Of a stretch of 64,000 nucleotides of DNA, positions 11,295-23,036 are shown piece after piece. The position numbers were made by a program, and so were the translations under genes. This stretch comes from Mactra quadrangularis (lineage: Eukaryota > Mollusca > Bivalvia > Venerida > Mactridae): assembly GCA_025267735.1 (NCBI GenBank), contig CM046303.1, positions 30,170,380-30,234,379 on the forward strand. Direction: 5' to 3'. Within the stretch, counting starts at the first letter, position 1, and every line of letters begins with the position of its first letter. The notes under the pieces were generated by a model that did not search any database, was not told the DNA's origin, and saw nothing but the letters and a program-made list of their open reading frames with translations.

Positions 11295-11502
11295 ACATAT
11301 TACGACCGTTTTTTCAAAACGGGCGTATAAAAACTAAATCAATAAAGGAAAAAGTAGACTATACATACTGGTAATATAGGTTATTGTAACATCAAAGGAT
11401 TATCACAACTACAAACACTTGTATATCCTTCATGGTTATCACAGAATTTTGATGTCTTCTGAAACAGTTTACAAGTTAATAACTTAGAATTTTTAAAGGA
11501 TG

Positions 11503-11732
11503 ATAAGGCCACAACAAGTTGATCATATGTTCTACGGATTTTTCTGGAAAAAAAATGGGGCCAGGGAGCGAAGACAAAAAAATAAAAAAAGTCTTTATTC
11601 ACTTGCTATATATAGCAGTTTGACCTAATTTTTATGAGTGAGCGAGGAAATAAAAATATTTTTTTTGTAAAAACCGTCAAAATTAAGGTGCTAGCAAATC
11701 CATAGAACATCTGATCAATTTGTTGTGGCCTA
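11503..11732. mobile_element. MITE with ~37 bp terminal inverted repeats
   Basis: The left end AAGGCCACAACAAGTTGATC (11505 on) is inverted at the right end, which finishes AATTTGTTGTGGCC near 11730. The full arm pairs to about 37 bases with a few mismatches. The interior (about 11578-11690) is related in inverse orientation to 45245-45350. No coding sequence. Confidence 0.75.
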
Positions 11733-12925
11733 AGTAAGAACATGTTGCAATGGTAACAAATAGAGCACTTCCAGAATAATATGCTTCTATATTATAATTA
11801 CTGTAAAGTTGAAGATAACTTCAACCCAAGATATCATGTTATGTAATGTATAGAGCAATTCAACATTGTTTTGGTCATACTGCAGCAGTCAGACATCCTA
11901 CATTTGTTCTATGAAGAGAATTAAATTGTAAGTACATGTATATACACTGCCCTCCCAAAAGTTCCTTCACACATTCAAAAATATCTTTCTGTGTGAAAAG
12001 TAGGTCTCTTTTATTTACGTGTAGGTGTTGCTTCAAGTGAAATTACCATAAAGTGAAAATAAAGCAGAACCGGATTTAACACGGAAAAAGATGCAATGAG
12101 TATATATTTTTTATTATGGATATAAAATTACAAAAACTACCTCAAACTTGAAACTGGTTCATTGTGATACATGGAACATAGTTTTGGAGGCTGATCGATC
12201 ATTTTTGCTGCAACTAAAAAATGAAATGTTCCATTAGAAGTTTTGTTTTCATTGCAAAAAATGAATAAAGTAAAATTGATACAGGTCTTAAAACTTGAAC
12301 TTGGAATTTGAAGCAATGAAGAAATTCTTGGGAGTGCAGTGTATATTATAAAGAACTTACTTCCCAACAACCACCCACATCTCCAATGTAATAATTTAGA
12401 CTTCTCACTAGACCAAACTTAGCTATAGATATGCTTTACTGCATCCTGTAATAAACAGAAACAAAATGTTTATACAATCATCTATATAGGACTCACTCCT
12501 GTCAATTTTTGTACTCTTTGTACTGGAAATTTCAAATACCAGTTTATTACAACAATACTTCACCCATAAGCATTTATTTACCAAAAAGATAAGATTGTAT
12601 TAAGAAAAAAGATTAACCTGCCCAAATGAAGCATTGAAGCCTACCTAATCCCTTATCTATTTATTCTGCATCTTTTCTTACAAGTAAATACAAACACAAA
12701 TAAAATGTTGCTAAAATATAGTCTAAATACCCTTCCATTGTATTTTTTGGTTGCTTTAAAAGGCAGTTAAAGCAGTTTTGTCATTTTAAGGGTATTTGAG
12801 GAAAATAGGTATTGCGACTCGGGCTAGAAAGAAAAAATGGTGCAAAAAGGTCAATTAAGAAGGCGAGCATCAGAGGGACATTTCAGAATGGGTGATAAAT
12901 AGCCACAAAATACCAAGCTTACCTG
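11733..12925. other. Unannotated stretch
   Basis: No supported gene. A ~30 bp segment near 12487 (TAGGACTCACTCCTGTCAAT) recurs diverged near 16967, hinting at one more low-copy dispersed repeat. Confidence 0.45.
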
Positions 12926-13078
12926 TGAGGATGTTGTAACACATATACCTAGCACCTAATTCTGATATCTAGCTGACCCCAGTGTTGAGGCGCGACTCGC
13001 TGTGACCAACACAGAACCTGAAATGTAATTAAAAATGTTAAAACACTGGAAACAGAATGAGAAAATTGGTGAACTCTG

Positions 13079-13500
13079 ATGCAAATGATCACATCCGACA
13101 AGAATTTTTTTTCTAGGTGCATAACTGCCAAGTTTTCACTTTTCAATGAGCAACCAAAAAGTTTTGGGTCAATTATGACCACCGAATGCTCAGGATGCAA
13201 CTATGTGTCCGAGCCGCTAAAAACTTTCGACGCAGTAAAACATGGTACAGGAGCTCCTCTCAGTATGCCACTGGCTTCTGCTATGCAAGACACCGCAATT
13301 TGTGTAGAAAAGGCTTACAAGCTATTGACTTCAATACATATTCCACCACCAGCAAATACATAACTGGACAATCAGGCGACTAAGTCCCTAAAATTACAAC
13401 AGATCTGAATCAGGCCGATATGGCTCCAAAGCAACAATTTGTTGTTTTGCGTAACATGAATACTGGTGCAGCTGATTCCCAACAGCTCTTAAGATGGATG
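13079..13500 (+). pseudogene. Mutator-like transposase remnant (N-terminal part)
   Basis: An open frame to 13363 encodes about 95 residues with a CSGC pair (Zn-ribbon-like), then SEPLKTFDAVKHGTGAP, MPLASAMQDTAI and LLTSIHIPPPANT. This order resembles the region preceding the catalytic domain in invertebrate Mutator-like transposases as I recall them: a Cys pair, a Gly-rich strand, a helix, then a small-domain 'ip.P' motif. A continuation with ADMAPKQQFVVLRNMNTGA lies in another frame after 13400, so it is broken. A second remnant of similar organisation is at 25600-26505. Assignment is by pattern only. Confidence 0.4.
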
Positions 13501-13679
13501 CGGCAATGCTAGTTTATCGAATTCCTCCTACAAACCTGGGCAGGCAACATCCCAGGCATAGCGAGTCTCTATTGAGAACAACACAAGTTATTAATATACA
13601 TTGTATATGTAACTGAGCTGGGAATTAAGAATAAAATCTGCTGGACAGGGGCTTACTTATACCCTAGTCACAATAGACT

Positions 13680-13881
13680 TAATTCGGAACTCAAATTTGT
13701 GGGTTTTTCCGTCCGTGCGATGTAGGTACAAACAAAGTTTGTTACACATTATTGATGAAAATCACGAAATATGGATTAAATCCTATTGTTCTTTGTACAC
13801 GTGTTTTCATTGTAACAGTGAAAGTTTGTTTGTACCTACATGGAAAAACCCAAATATTTGAATTCCGGATATAGTCTATTA
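13680..13881. mobile_element. Foldback MITE (~200 bp)
   Basis: The arms AATAGACTTAATTCGGAACT...GTACAAACAAAGTTTG and CAAACTTTC-type inverted partner ...GAATTCCGGATATAGTCTATT pair over about 70 bases each side of a short loop near 13775. It has a nearly complete hairpin structure with no coding capacity. It abuts the GC-rich block that starts at 13882. Confidence 0.75.
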
Positions 13882-14195
13882 AGCCCCGATGCGTTTCCGA
13901 TTAGTTTCCGACGTGTTTGAAGACAATATCGGCCGGGCACTGGCCGGACATCTGCCGGGCTTTGGAGAAAATTTTGACATTTTTAGACGTCGGCCGGGCG
14001 CCGGGTTCATTTTAACTCGCAGTTAAAATCACTCCCGACGTCGGGCATCGGAAAGTCATCTGAAACGAATCGGCCGACGTCCGGCCAGGCATCAGCCGAG
14101 CATCGGACACATCGTCCGGTTGCGAATAAATATAGGCCGCTATGTGTATCCATATATTTACCGGACGCCGGCCGGGCGCCGTGCAGACGTAAAAT
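13882..14195. repeat. GC-rich degenerate repeat block, left of 18S pseudogene
   Basis: Built from GCCGGGCATCGG-like short units, sharply GC-rich against the A+T-rich surroundings. Its end (CGGCCGGGCGCCG ... TAAAATGT, 14168-14195) matches the end of the right block (CGGCCGGGCGCCGGGTTAAATGT, 15682-15704) in direct orientation. The two blocks may therefore be copies of one element. Confidence 0.6.
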
Positions 14196-14437
14196 GTAAA
14201 AAAAGTCTATAAGGGGAAAGGTCAGAGCACCACCCAACAAGAGCAAGATATGACTGCTCAAGGAGAAGACAGCATTGTTCCAGTCGTCAATGTGGAAGAA
14301 GTTAAATAAAATCAAATTCATCTGACCCCCAAGAAGAGGAGATTTTTCAAGGATTGTCCTATGTTCTACAATATAACAGTAGCAGACTAAAAAAATAAGT
14401 CAAAGAAAAACGCTTTACTTCTTGAATTATCACATAT

Positions 14438-15240
14438 GGTGACCAGACCGGGTGAGGTTTCTCGTGATGAGTCAAATTTAGGCACATTAGCGCCCTTCCG
14501 TCAATTCCTTTAAGTTTCAGCTTTGCAACCATATTGCGCCCGGAACCCAAAGATTTTGGTTTCAAGGGGTCTAACGGCGAGGTCATAGTTGAAGCAACTA
14601 TCGCTGATCGAGAGTTGGCATCGTTTAGGATCAGAACTACAACAGTATCTGATCCCCTTCAAACCTTTGGCTTTTGTTCTTGATTAATGAAAACATGCTT
14701 GGCAAATGTTTTCGTTGTTGTGCATTTTGCGACGGTCCAAGAATTTCACCTCTAGCGCCGCAATACAGATGCCCCTGTCAGTCCCTACAGATCATTACCT
14801 CGCAAAACCAACAGAATATCCTATTCCATTATATGTATACCATGCACCATTATCCTGGCGTAGTTTAGGCCTGCTTTGAGCACTCTAATTTCTTCAATGT
14901 AAACATTCCTGCCAGACGAGAGACTCGGTCAAGAGCACCAGGGCACGGTGTACCAGCGTGGAGGGCAGGACGAGCATGCGAGCGCCGCTGTAGGCGTACC
15001 GCCCGCCTGCACCCGAGATCCAACCACGAGCTTTTTAACTGCAGAAACTTTAATATACACTATTAGAGCTGGAATCATTGCAGCTGCTGGCACCAGACTT
15101 GCCCTCCAATAGAACCTGCTTAAAGCATTTAGGGTGTACTCATTCCAATTACGAGGCCTCGAAAGAGTCCCGTATAGTTATTTTCGTCACTACCTCGCCG
15201 TGTCGGCATTGGGTAATTTACGCGCCTGCAGCCGTCCTTG
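14438..15240 (-). pseudogene. 18S rRNA pseudogene fragment
   Basis: The plus strand contains the complement of universal small-subunit rRNA landmarks in the right order: GGGTGAGGTTTCTCGTG, CCGTCAATTCCTTTAAGTTT (14499 on, the conserved 3' primer site), TTGATTAATGAAAACATGCT, GCGACGGTCCAAGAATTTCA, GCTGGCACCAGACTTGCCCT (the 530-loop region, about 15090) and AGAGTCCCGTATAGTTATTT. It therefore runs antisense and covers roughly the middle 800 bases of 18S. It is diverged at conserved positions, lacks a block near 14570 and stops before either end of the gene. No 5.8S or 28S follows, so this is a dispersed rDNA relic and not a functional unit. Confidence 0.93.
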
Positions 15241-15339
15241 GTGCGATGCTGTTTTATCGTAGAAAATTGCACCAGTATTAGCCTGCTTCCACAAGCGACA
15301 AGGACGGTGATGAAGCTATAGTGTGCAAAGCTACTCTTG

Positions 15340-15712
15340 CCGTCAAAAGCGACACACGCCGGGCGGACATCGGCCGATGTTCGTTATGTAGTCTACCGGC
15401 GCTACCTCGATGTCCGTCCGGACATCGTGCGACTCGGAAGAATCGGGTGATACCCGGGCGAGTATCGCACGGGCGTCGTAAGAACATCGTGCGGATATCG
15501 GACGGGCATCTGTTAGAAAATCGGTGTTAGAAAATCATGAAATCGGACGATTGCCGTGCGGCCATCTTCCAGATCCCGTACCGGCATCTGACGGGTACCT
15601 TTTCGGTATGAAGGATTTAATTTTGCCGGCCGATCTGATTCAGATCTCACCATGCCGGCCGATTCCTAAAAATCGGAAACGCCGGCCGGGCGCCGGGTTA
15701 AATGTGACCTAG
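15340..15712. repeat. GC-rich degenerate repeat block, right of 18S pseudogene
   Basis: Many CGGACATCGTGCG / GGGCGAGTATCGC-like units. Shares its distal CGGCCGGGCGCCGGGTTAAATGT with the left block. ORFs on both strands here are caused by the repeat composition. Confidence 0.6.
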
Positions 15713-15764
15713 GCATTAAGAAATAAAGGTTATGATGAACAGTGCCCTGGTCACATTGGCTGCG

Positions 15765-16096
15765 CATTCGGAACATCCTCGGTCATTCGCTACGAATAAC
15801 CTCGGACATATTTAGGCGCCATTTTGAAACTATGTAAACAAGTACACAATCGTTTAGGCGATGACTGAAGTTTCGTTGATAGTCCGTAAATTTGAAATTA
15901 CTCATTTTAATGGTACCGATGAACAATATTTGTTTTAATTTAAAACAAATAAATATGTTTAGACAAAGATCTCTGTGTATACTACAAGAACTATTTTGTG
16001 TAACCGTTAGTAGTAAAATCACCAAAATCCAGTGAAGACCCCTACAAAACCTTCCGAGATTATTCATTCATGAAAGGTCAAGAATGTTCCGAATGA
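15765..16096. mobile_element. MITE with ~45 bp imperfect inverted ends
   Basis: The left end CATTCGGAACATCCTCGG and following AATAACCTCGGACAT are inverted at the right end (...CGAGATTATTCATTC ... ATGTTCCGAATG, up to 16093). The interior is A+T-rich and non-coding. Confidence 0.6.
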
Positions 16097-16099
16097 CTG

Positions 16100-17160
16100 G
16101 CTGCGCTGCCAACACACCCTTTATACTGCCGCAGTCACTGCGGCATATGATATATGACATCGCCTAACAGCTGCCGAGGGAGGACATCCTAGTGTAATCA
16201 ATGATGACTGAGGGGGACACCAAAGCGCATCATGAAATCCAGGACATTTACAATGAACTGGGAAAAGCATGAAAGTTTACAAAGCAGACAGAGCTGCATC
16301 ATCTTGGCACTATACAGCTGAGAAAAACTTGCTCTGGTGACTGAAGAGCAAAAATATGTCCACGGTAACAAACAAGCAGACAATTGGCTGTTACAACAAT
16401 GGCTTAAAATACACTTTAAGACTAAGAGCAAAGCGGCTCACAGAATCAGTGTGATAACCAGCAGACAGGGGATCTAAAGGGTCACAGTATCTGAACTCAC
16501 CATATTCTTGGTTACTTACACAACCGGTCCAAAATTTACCTTCTCTGCAAAGTGAAGTTGTGGTGCATGACACTATTATCAGCCTGTTTTTCAGAAATTC
16601 CATACAGAAAGTGGTCAATATTTACTTATTTTTAATTTTTAAAATATAAATTTAAATTAAAATTCAATTTAACACACTGAAATTGGTCTTGAAATTTCAA
16701 AACAATAGTTATAGGATATAATTCTGAGCAAAACTTATCTTTTAACTTGCAGACAACAGTCTCTGTCATGAAACGCTTAAGTCTGATCCAAGGGAGACAA
16801 TCGCGACAAGAAAATTGAACTGTCAAATTTTAAAATATTAATAACTAAAAAGATACACTCACCATATGAGATGATCCCAGCATCATAGAAAGTATGTTTG
16901 AGAAGTTTCATGGATGAGCTGCAAGTAGTTTTTGAAAAACAGAAATTTGTGAAATCCCTATAATAGGACTAACTCCTGTCAATTTTTGTACATTTTGTTT
17001 CTATGTAAAATGGTCTGCTTTCAGGGTCTCTGCTCACTTTCCAAAATAGATTGGGATATAATAATTGGTATCCTGTGAATCCTCCACACTAGACCTGCAA
17101 AATAAGTCCAATAAAGATAGGTCATGAACGATTGGATTTTTCACCATTTCACATTGTGCA
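16100..17160. other. Mostly unannotated
   Basis: Contains a short palindrome (GCCGCAGTCACTGCGGC, 16130-16146). A diverged copy of the TAGGACT.ACTCCTGTCAATTTTTGTA motif lies near 16967. A cysteine-containing minus-strand frame at 16391-16618 is not supported as a gene. Confidence 0.4.
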
Positions 17161-17162
17161 CA

Positions 17163-18385
17163 TAGACCTTGAGCCAGTATATGACATTGCTCCCCCCCCA
17201 GGGGGAATTTTCAAGGGTATGATTTTCTTAACCCATATGGTGGTAGGCATTCACTGATGAAAGTTTGCAAAGTTCTGTTGGGGCTTTACAGAGTTATGGG
17301 ACTTTGAAATATCACCCATTCTCATTTTCTGGTCAAATCCATAACAGACCTTGAGCCAGTATATAACCACACGGGGAATTTTCAAGGGTATGATTTTCTT
17401 TAACCCATATAGTGGTAGGCATTCACTGATAAAAGTTTACAAAGATCTGTTGGGGCTTTACAGAGTTATGGGACTTTGAAATATCGCCCATTCTCATTTT
17501 CCAGTCAAATTCATCATATCTTTGAGCCAGTATATGACATTGCTCCCCACATGGGGAATCTTCAAGGATATGATTTTCTTAACCAATGTAGTGGTAGGCA
17601 TTCACTGATAAAAGTTAACAAAGTTCTGTTGGGGCAATACAGAGTTATGGGACTTTGAATTATCGCTCATTCTCATTTTCCAGTCAAATCCATAATAGAC
17701 CATGAGCCAGTATATGGTATTGCTCCCCACATGGGGAATTTTTGAGGTTATGATTTTCTTAACCCATATAATGTTAGGCATTCACTGATTTAAGTTTACA
17801 AAGTTGTGTTGGGGCTTTACAGAGTTATGGGACTTTGAAATATCACCCATTCTCATTTTCTGGTCAAATCTTTAATAGACCTTGATCCAGTATATAACAT
17901 TGCTCCCCACATGGGGAATTTTCAAATGTATGATTTGCTTAACCCATTTAGTGGTAGGCATTCATTGATAAAAGTTTATAAAGTTCTGTTCAGGCCTTAC
18001 AGAGTTATGTGACGTTAAAATATCGCCCATTCTCATTTTTGGTTTAAACCATAAGTGCTTTTAAAGCAAGTTTAAAACATTGCTCCTTCCTGGGAGTAAT
18101 TATCTATGGTATATTTTTTAAACCCATATGAAAGTAACAGTTCACTGATAAAAAGTTTGCAAAGTTCTGTTTGGGCTTTACAGAGTTATGGGACTTTGAA
18201 ATATCGCTCATTCTCATTTTCCGGTAAAAACCATAAGTGCTTTTAAAGCCAGTATATGACATCGCTCCTCCTGGAAGTAATTATCTATGGTATGATTATT
18301 AAACCCACATGGTAGTTGCAATTCACTTATAAAAGTTTGCAAAGTTTTGTAGGGGCTTTACAGAGTTCTGGGACTTTGAACTTCA
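17163..18385 (+). repeat. ~178 bp tandem array, about seven units
   Basis: Units begin CTTGAGCCAGTATATGACAT and continue ATGGGGAATTTTCAAGG, GGTAGGCATTCACTGAT, AAAGTTCTGTTGGGGCTTTA, CAGAGTTATGGGACTTTGAA. Starts are near 17168, 17350, 17521, 17701, 17881, 18060 and 18240, so the period is about 178-180 bp. Units five to seven are the most diverged. An inverted single unit lies at 21295-21440. Confidence 0.88.
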
Positions 18386-18989
18386 TGACCCCCTATGGCC
18401 ATTTTCTATGCCAAAAGGTTCTTATTACTGTCCTCCGGTATTCTATTTCGACGCATCTTAATTATGAAGCCATTTTGTTTTTGACAACGATTTGGATTTT
18501 GGGTTACCCTGTAACGTCATTCCTGTGCATTTCCGATAGTAAGCAGTGTGGTGATTTCTTAACACCAATATGAGGGGAGGCAGGGATTTTGAGGGACTCT
18601 TTTCATACCTCTTTTCAACACAAAAAAATGGTGCTTTTTCCTATTACGTTCTTAGTTTAGTTTTGAACATGCCATTTTTTCTAAAACAATAAATATAACA
18701 GACAGATTGGCGTCCCTTATTTCTTGCTATTTCAAGAGAGTCACTTGACAGGTAGAGTACTTTCGTTTTGGCAAGACTAAAAATAGAAACAAATCAAATG
18801 CATCGTTTTTCTGTTCTCTTATGTCAGCCATATAGGAAATCTCCACTTTACATATTTTTATTTCTTGATTTTAATGATAACTTTCAGTTATTAATAAAAG
18901 TTTTACAAGATGGACAAATGAATAAAGTATTTACAGGAAGGGTCATTCGTTAGTCAGACTAAATAAATTTTACACATATTTGAATAAAA

Positions 18990-21115
18990 GCACCTATTTT
19001 CTATGGTAACGTATGTTTCTATACGGACCACACTAATAAAACTTTATTTTTTTCGCCTGTATTTGTATGTTTGTCTATGATTTAAGCACCTTTGGAAGGC
19101 AAAGGGTTGATACTGGAAATACATATACCACAAAATGATAAATTCAGAACGCCCCTTCGCTCAAATATGACTTAAATTTTAGATCAACTTAAGGAAAATT
19201 ACAGAAATATATTTATTAACCTTGAAACAATGACTTTCAAACTTGGAAAAATCAAAAGAAACTTAAGTACCATAGCCGTGAACAGTCAAAATCAATGAAT
19301 ACATTTTAAAAGTTTATATACTTAACTCACTGAAAAGTTAATAATTATGAATGCCTAAAGAAAGAAATAGGTAGTAACGTATATTACAACACTGTTTAAA
19401 CTATCACATCCCAATTTTATCTGTCACACCCAGTACAACAGTTTAAATAATTTAATGGTAGCACAAACTATTTTCTATGTACTATGTCATATCTAAATAC
19501 TGTTAATTACATCAATAAGGATTGCCTTCAAAATTAAGGGAAACATGTTAAAATTAAGAGTTTAAAAGGTTACGAATTAGTCTCAGAAAAGCATAACAGA
19601 TCAATTGTGTTCAAAGTTCATGTAGTAATTCACTTTGAGGTAAAAATCAAAACGTTCTCCTAGATATTCCATTAGGTACTGGCACACTTATTTCATATAA
19701 AAAGTCATTTGTCACCCAAAATTACATCCTCAAGGGTTTGCCATTGGATAAGAGATCGGCGTTGTTGCATGAACGATGTGTTTGCTTCCTTATCATTATC
19801 AATTTGTTGTACCATGCTTATGTACCATGTTCCCTTAAATATTTCTGCAACAAAATCTTCCGCGATGTATTATAGTTCATCTGCGACAAAAAATAAATTC
19901 CGACATAAATTGTGCTGTTTTTGTTGTAAGGAATTACAACAACCTGTGGTTACGTGTGTTTATAAAAGTCCAACTACATTATTTCGCTGCTGTTAAATTC
20001 AACAGACATTTTGTGTTCCTTTGCACTCAAAGACATGGTATAAAAGAAACATTCAGAACTTAAACGTTTCAAGTTTCCAAAAAAGCGAAACATTGTGAAA
20101 CAAGCAAACAAACAAGCATCAACTATGATACATTTCATATGAAACATACCTTACCAAACGTAACGTATGTTTCAATTCATAAAACCATGTTTTATTGAAT
20201 AAGAAGCGAACAAAGGACGCTTTGGTTACATTTGAGATTTGGTTACATCTAGTAAGAATTGAAGTAACAAATAAATTGCAAAAATATCGATTTGAGTATT
20301 GCTATGAAGGATTCTATGCTTATATTGCATGCAATGGTTAAAAAATCTTCATAGTTTAATTTATCAAAGCCATTGAGATGCACACAGTTTCATGTTTTTT
20401 TTAGTCTGGTTGAAGATGTCATATATTTTTCAATGAGATAATAACGACTTTATTCATTGTGGATAACATTTTTGGTGTAAACCAATTTTCAATATGTCAT
20501 CGTTTAACCCTTCTCCGCATTGTAAGATCGGTACATCATTTTAACGGTAACGTATGTTACATCACGTATGTTACATCACGTATGTTACATTTGATACTTT
20601 AGACAGCATTATCTCTAGACGATCCTAAGGAATGGCAAAAGTAGTAATCATAAAATGAAGAGTTCATTAGAGAGACTAATTAGTAAACGTGAATTCAACT
20701 AAGATATTTAACATTAGTTGAAAAACCATGGTCACGTATGTTTCATGTTCAAATGTCTACCCGAAAATTTTGCTAAAATGTGAAATTTAATGAAATGTCA
20801 TTGAATACTTAATGACAATCGTTTTTTTTTATTTCATATATATTCACATCTGATCTTACGTTTTAAAATATTTTACAAGTATGATATCTTTTCCAATTTG
20901 AAAAAAATGGATTTTTTATGGTTATGTATGTTTCAACACTCTTGGCAACAAAGTTTAAGAGCTGTGTGTGAGTTAATATTTCTGAGGAACGAGATAAAAA
21001 TCGTATTCTTACATACAACAACATTGTATATCTTAAAAAGCAAGTGTATTATGACTACTTTATGTGGCTATGTTTCATAGTCTGTGCGCAAAGGCACAGT
21101 AACGTATGTTACATT
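18990..21115. repeat. Zone with recurring GTAACGTATGTT motif
   Basis: GTAACGTATGTTTC or close variants occur near 19007, 19373, 20159, 20546, 20564, 20579, 20733, 20918 and 21099, including a triple ACGTATGTTACATC cluster at 20546-20590. Several spacings approximate multiples of 185-195 bp (367, 787, 388, 187 and 183). This suggests an eroded ~190 bp repeat in which only this motif stays recognisable. No coding evidence. A Cys-rich frame at 19709-19996 lacks support. Confidence 0.55.
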
Positions 21116-21294
21116 TTAAGGTACTTATGAGCTCAGTATCAACAGCAATTTCCTTTATAAAACACAAAAGTCACATTTTCTTTTTAATTGACAAACAATA
21201 TCAAGAGAACTTGGTGTTGCAAACATGATTTCATGGTTTTTGCAAAAATAAATCGATAAAAATGGAACAAAAATTGCTATTTACCTATACAATT

Positions 21295-21440
21295 AAAAGT
21301 TGATTTTCTCAGCAATGCCCCACTGGAAACTTGCAAACTTTGTACTGTTGTACTCAGGACAGATAGGGGAATAAAAAAATATGGGTCTTGAAAATTCCCC
21401 CTGGGGGGGGAGCAAAAGTGTATCTGGCTCACGGCCTAAC
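21295..21440 (-). repeat. Inverted single unit of the 178 bp array
   Basis: On the minus strand it reads GAGCCAGATACACTTTTGCT, CCCAGGGGGAATTTTCAAG, then AAAGTTTGCAAGTTTCCAG, matching the unit at 17163-17340 with divergence. It and the array could bound one larger element spanning about 17.16-21.44 kb. Confidence 0.65.
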
Positions 21441-22009
21441 ATGCATAGTTGGGAATTTCCATTCTCAAAGGTCAAATTGGCCGCAGTACACTAAATTCTA
21501 GATCTTCCACCGCAAGAAGTAGTTCTAAAAAGAAAACACAAAATGGTCAGAATATTGTCCTACAGGGATAGAAAAACTAATTTGGGTGAAAAATATATCA
21601 TTTTGACACATATACAAACAGAGTCACAGCCACCCAAATAAAGTCAAACTAAATTCTCGGAACTACTTTCGTAGTGTACAACGACCCGGAAGCAGTTTCT
21701 CACAAGAGCAACACCTTAAACTCATACAAGTAAAAGTTGTGTTTGAATCTGAAACTAGTGATATCTTAGTTTGATTCCCAGCCATTGCAGATCATATCCT
21801 TTCATGAAAATTTGCAATGAAAGTCCATTTTCTCAATTATAGAAAGAAAAGTAATTTTTGTTAAGTCCTAGTTGAAAGGTAAAGAAAAACAGGTTTGGTG
21901 AGTCAGCCACTATAAATAACCTTGTAAAAAAGTTGATATAAGGCATATCATCAAACAGATAAACTGAATCAGGTCCAACAAAATATCAGCATTCTTATAA
22001 ATAATAATT

Positions 22010-22160
22010 TCTAACCAGGGTCTGTGGCCTAGTTGGTAGCACACAGAGATCCAGATCTCATATCCCCAAGGGGTATAGATTACAGTAACATACAAAGAAT
22101 CCATGGACATTTTACAATAATGCCAATTTTTCACCATTAATAAATTGTACAGGGAGAAAT
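22010..22160 (+). mobile_element. Degenerate SINE family 1 fragment
   Basis: GTGGCCTAGTTGGTAGCACA (A-box-like), a CCCCAAGGGGTATAGATTAC B-box region, then CATGGACATTTTACAATAAT and TTTTTCACCATTAATAAATTG follow the family-1 order, heavily mutated. A related fragment lies at about 21770-21845. Confidence 0.55.
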
Positions 22161-22410
22161 TGCCACCCTATGAATTTAAAGGGATTGATCTGTCAACTGT
22201 CTGTTATTAAAGTCATACACTATAGAATACCGTGAACAATTACCTTAATAGCTAGGATCAACATTCTACTAGCATTTAACAAATCTACAAGTTAACAAGT
22301 TCAATCAAAGCTCTTCATCTTTTTGTTCCATATTGATATCCTATACACGTCCAGCAAGTAACTGTAAAAATACTGATTCACATGTCAACCCAAGAGTCAA
22401 CGTGTAACAA

Positions 22411-22647
22411 TTTATTTATTTTTATTTTTTTAACGTCGCATTCAACACATATATAGGTCATATACATGACGGCCAGCTCTTCCTACTATAGGTTTCCTGG
22501 ACACTTTTTCTATCACCAGTACTAACTTACCCTACCAAGAGGCCGACAACTCAAGTATAGGGTATGACCTGCTGCGACCGGGTTTCGAACCCACGATCTC
22601 CATATTCGAAGTCAGATATGCTAACCACTATGCCACGGCCGCAGCAC
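22411..22647 (-). mobile_element. tRNA-derived SINE, family 3
   Basis: The minus-strand head is tRNA-like: GCTGCGGCC pairs with GGTCGCAGC over nine positions, with GGCATAGTGGTTAGC and GGGTTCGAAACCC between. The body has GTGTCCAGGAAACC and the tail is GTTGAATGCGACGTTAAAA plus A-rich sequence. Target duplication AACGTGTAACAA / AACATGTAATAA at 22399-22410 and 22648-22659 (two mismatches). Confidence 0.88.
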
Positions 22648-23036
22648 AACATGTAATAAAATATAGAACACAGGTTTGAAGGGCAGTTGGTATTGAGCTG
22701 TAGTCAAACTCATTTGAGTTATCCCAGTAACCAACATTCTGACCCGGTTTGGTAAAGATTCAACTAAACTGTTAAACTAAATGAATATACAAAAAGATGT
22801 TTTCCCTTCCAATTAGCTGTAAACCAGCATATGTAACAATATAATTAAATACTTCACAGGTAAAAAGTTGTATTCATGAGCCACAAATTTTTGAAACATT
22901 TTTTCATGATATGAAATTGGTAAGATATTTCATAACATAACAATTAGTCTCACTTAAACAACATGAGCTGTCAGTAGAGACTAAGTTAAGTATTTGTCTC
23001 ATTAGTCTGGATTACCTGCCACTTACCACTATAGTT

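Larger units (their letters stand above)
8393..11330 (+). mobile_element. Helitron-like element HINE-A with higher-order repeat core
   Basis: Starts AACAAGAGCTCCGC and ends CGGGCGTATAA. A subterminal TTATACGCCCG (8419-8429) is the exact 11 bp reverse complement of the 3' terminus CGGGCGTATAA (11320-11330). The interior is a tandem repeat array, followed by a GGAC-type microsatellite (about 10963-10978) and a terminal CCGTTTTTTCAAAACGG hairpin. Without the SINE inserted at 10997-11294 it is about 2.6 kb. Subterminal inverted repeats, tandem core, microsatellite and 3' hairpin match the known plan of Helentron-associated (HINE/DINE-type) elements. No Rep/helicase coding is present, so it is non-autonomous. 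Confidence 0.75.

Noticed and set aside
15278..15712. ORFs in the GC-rich block beside the 18S relic
   Set aside because: Stop codons are rare because of GC-rich repeats. No conserved motif.
16391..16618. Minus-strand frame with several Cys and a GTGAGT donor-like site
   Set aside because: Short, no matching acceptor or neighbouring exon, no recognisable domain.
19709..19996. 95-codon Cys-rich ORF
   Set aside because: No signal peptide pattern, no family resemblance, and it lies in a degenerate repeat zone.
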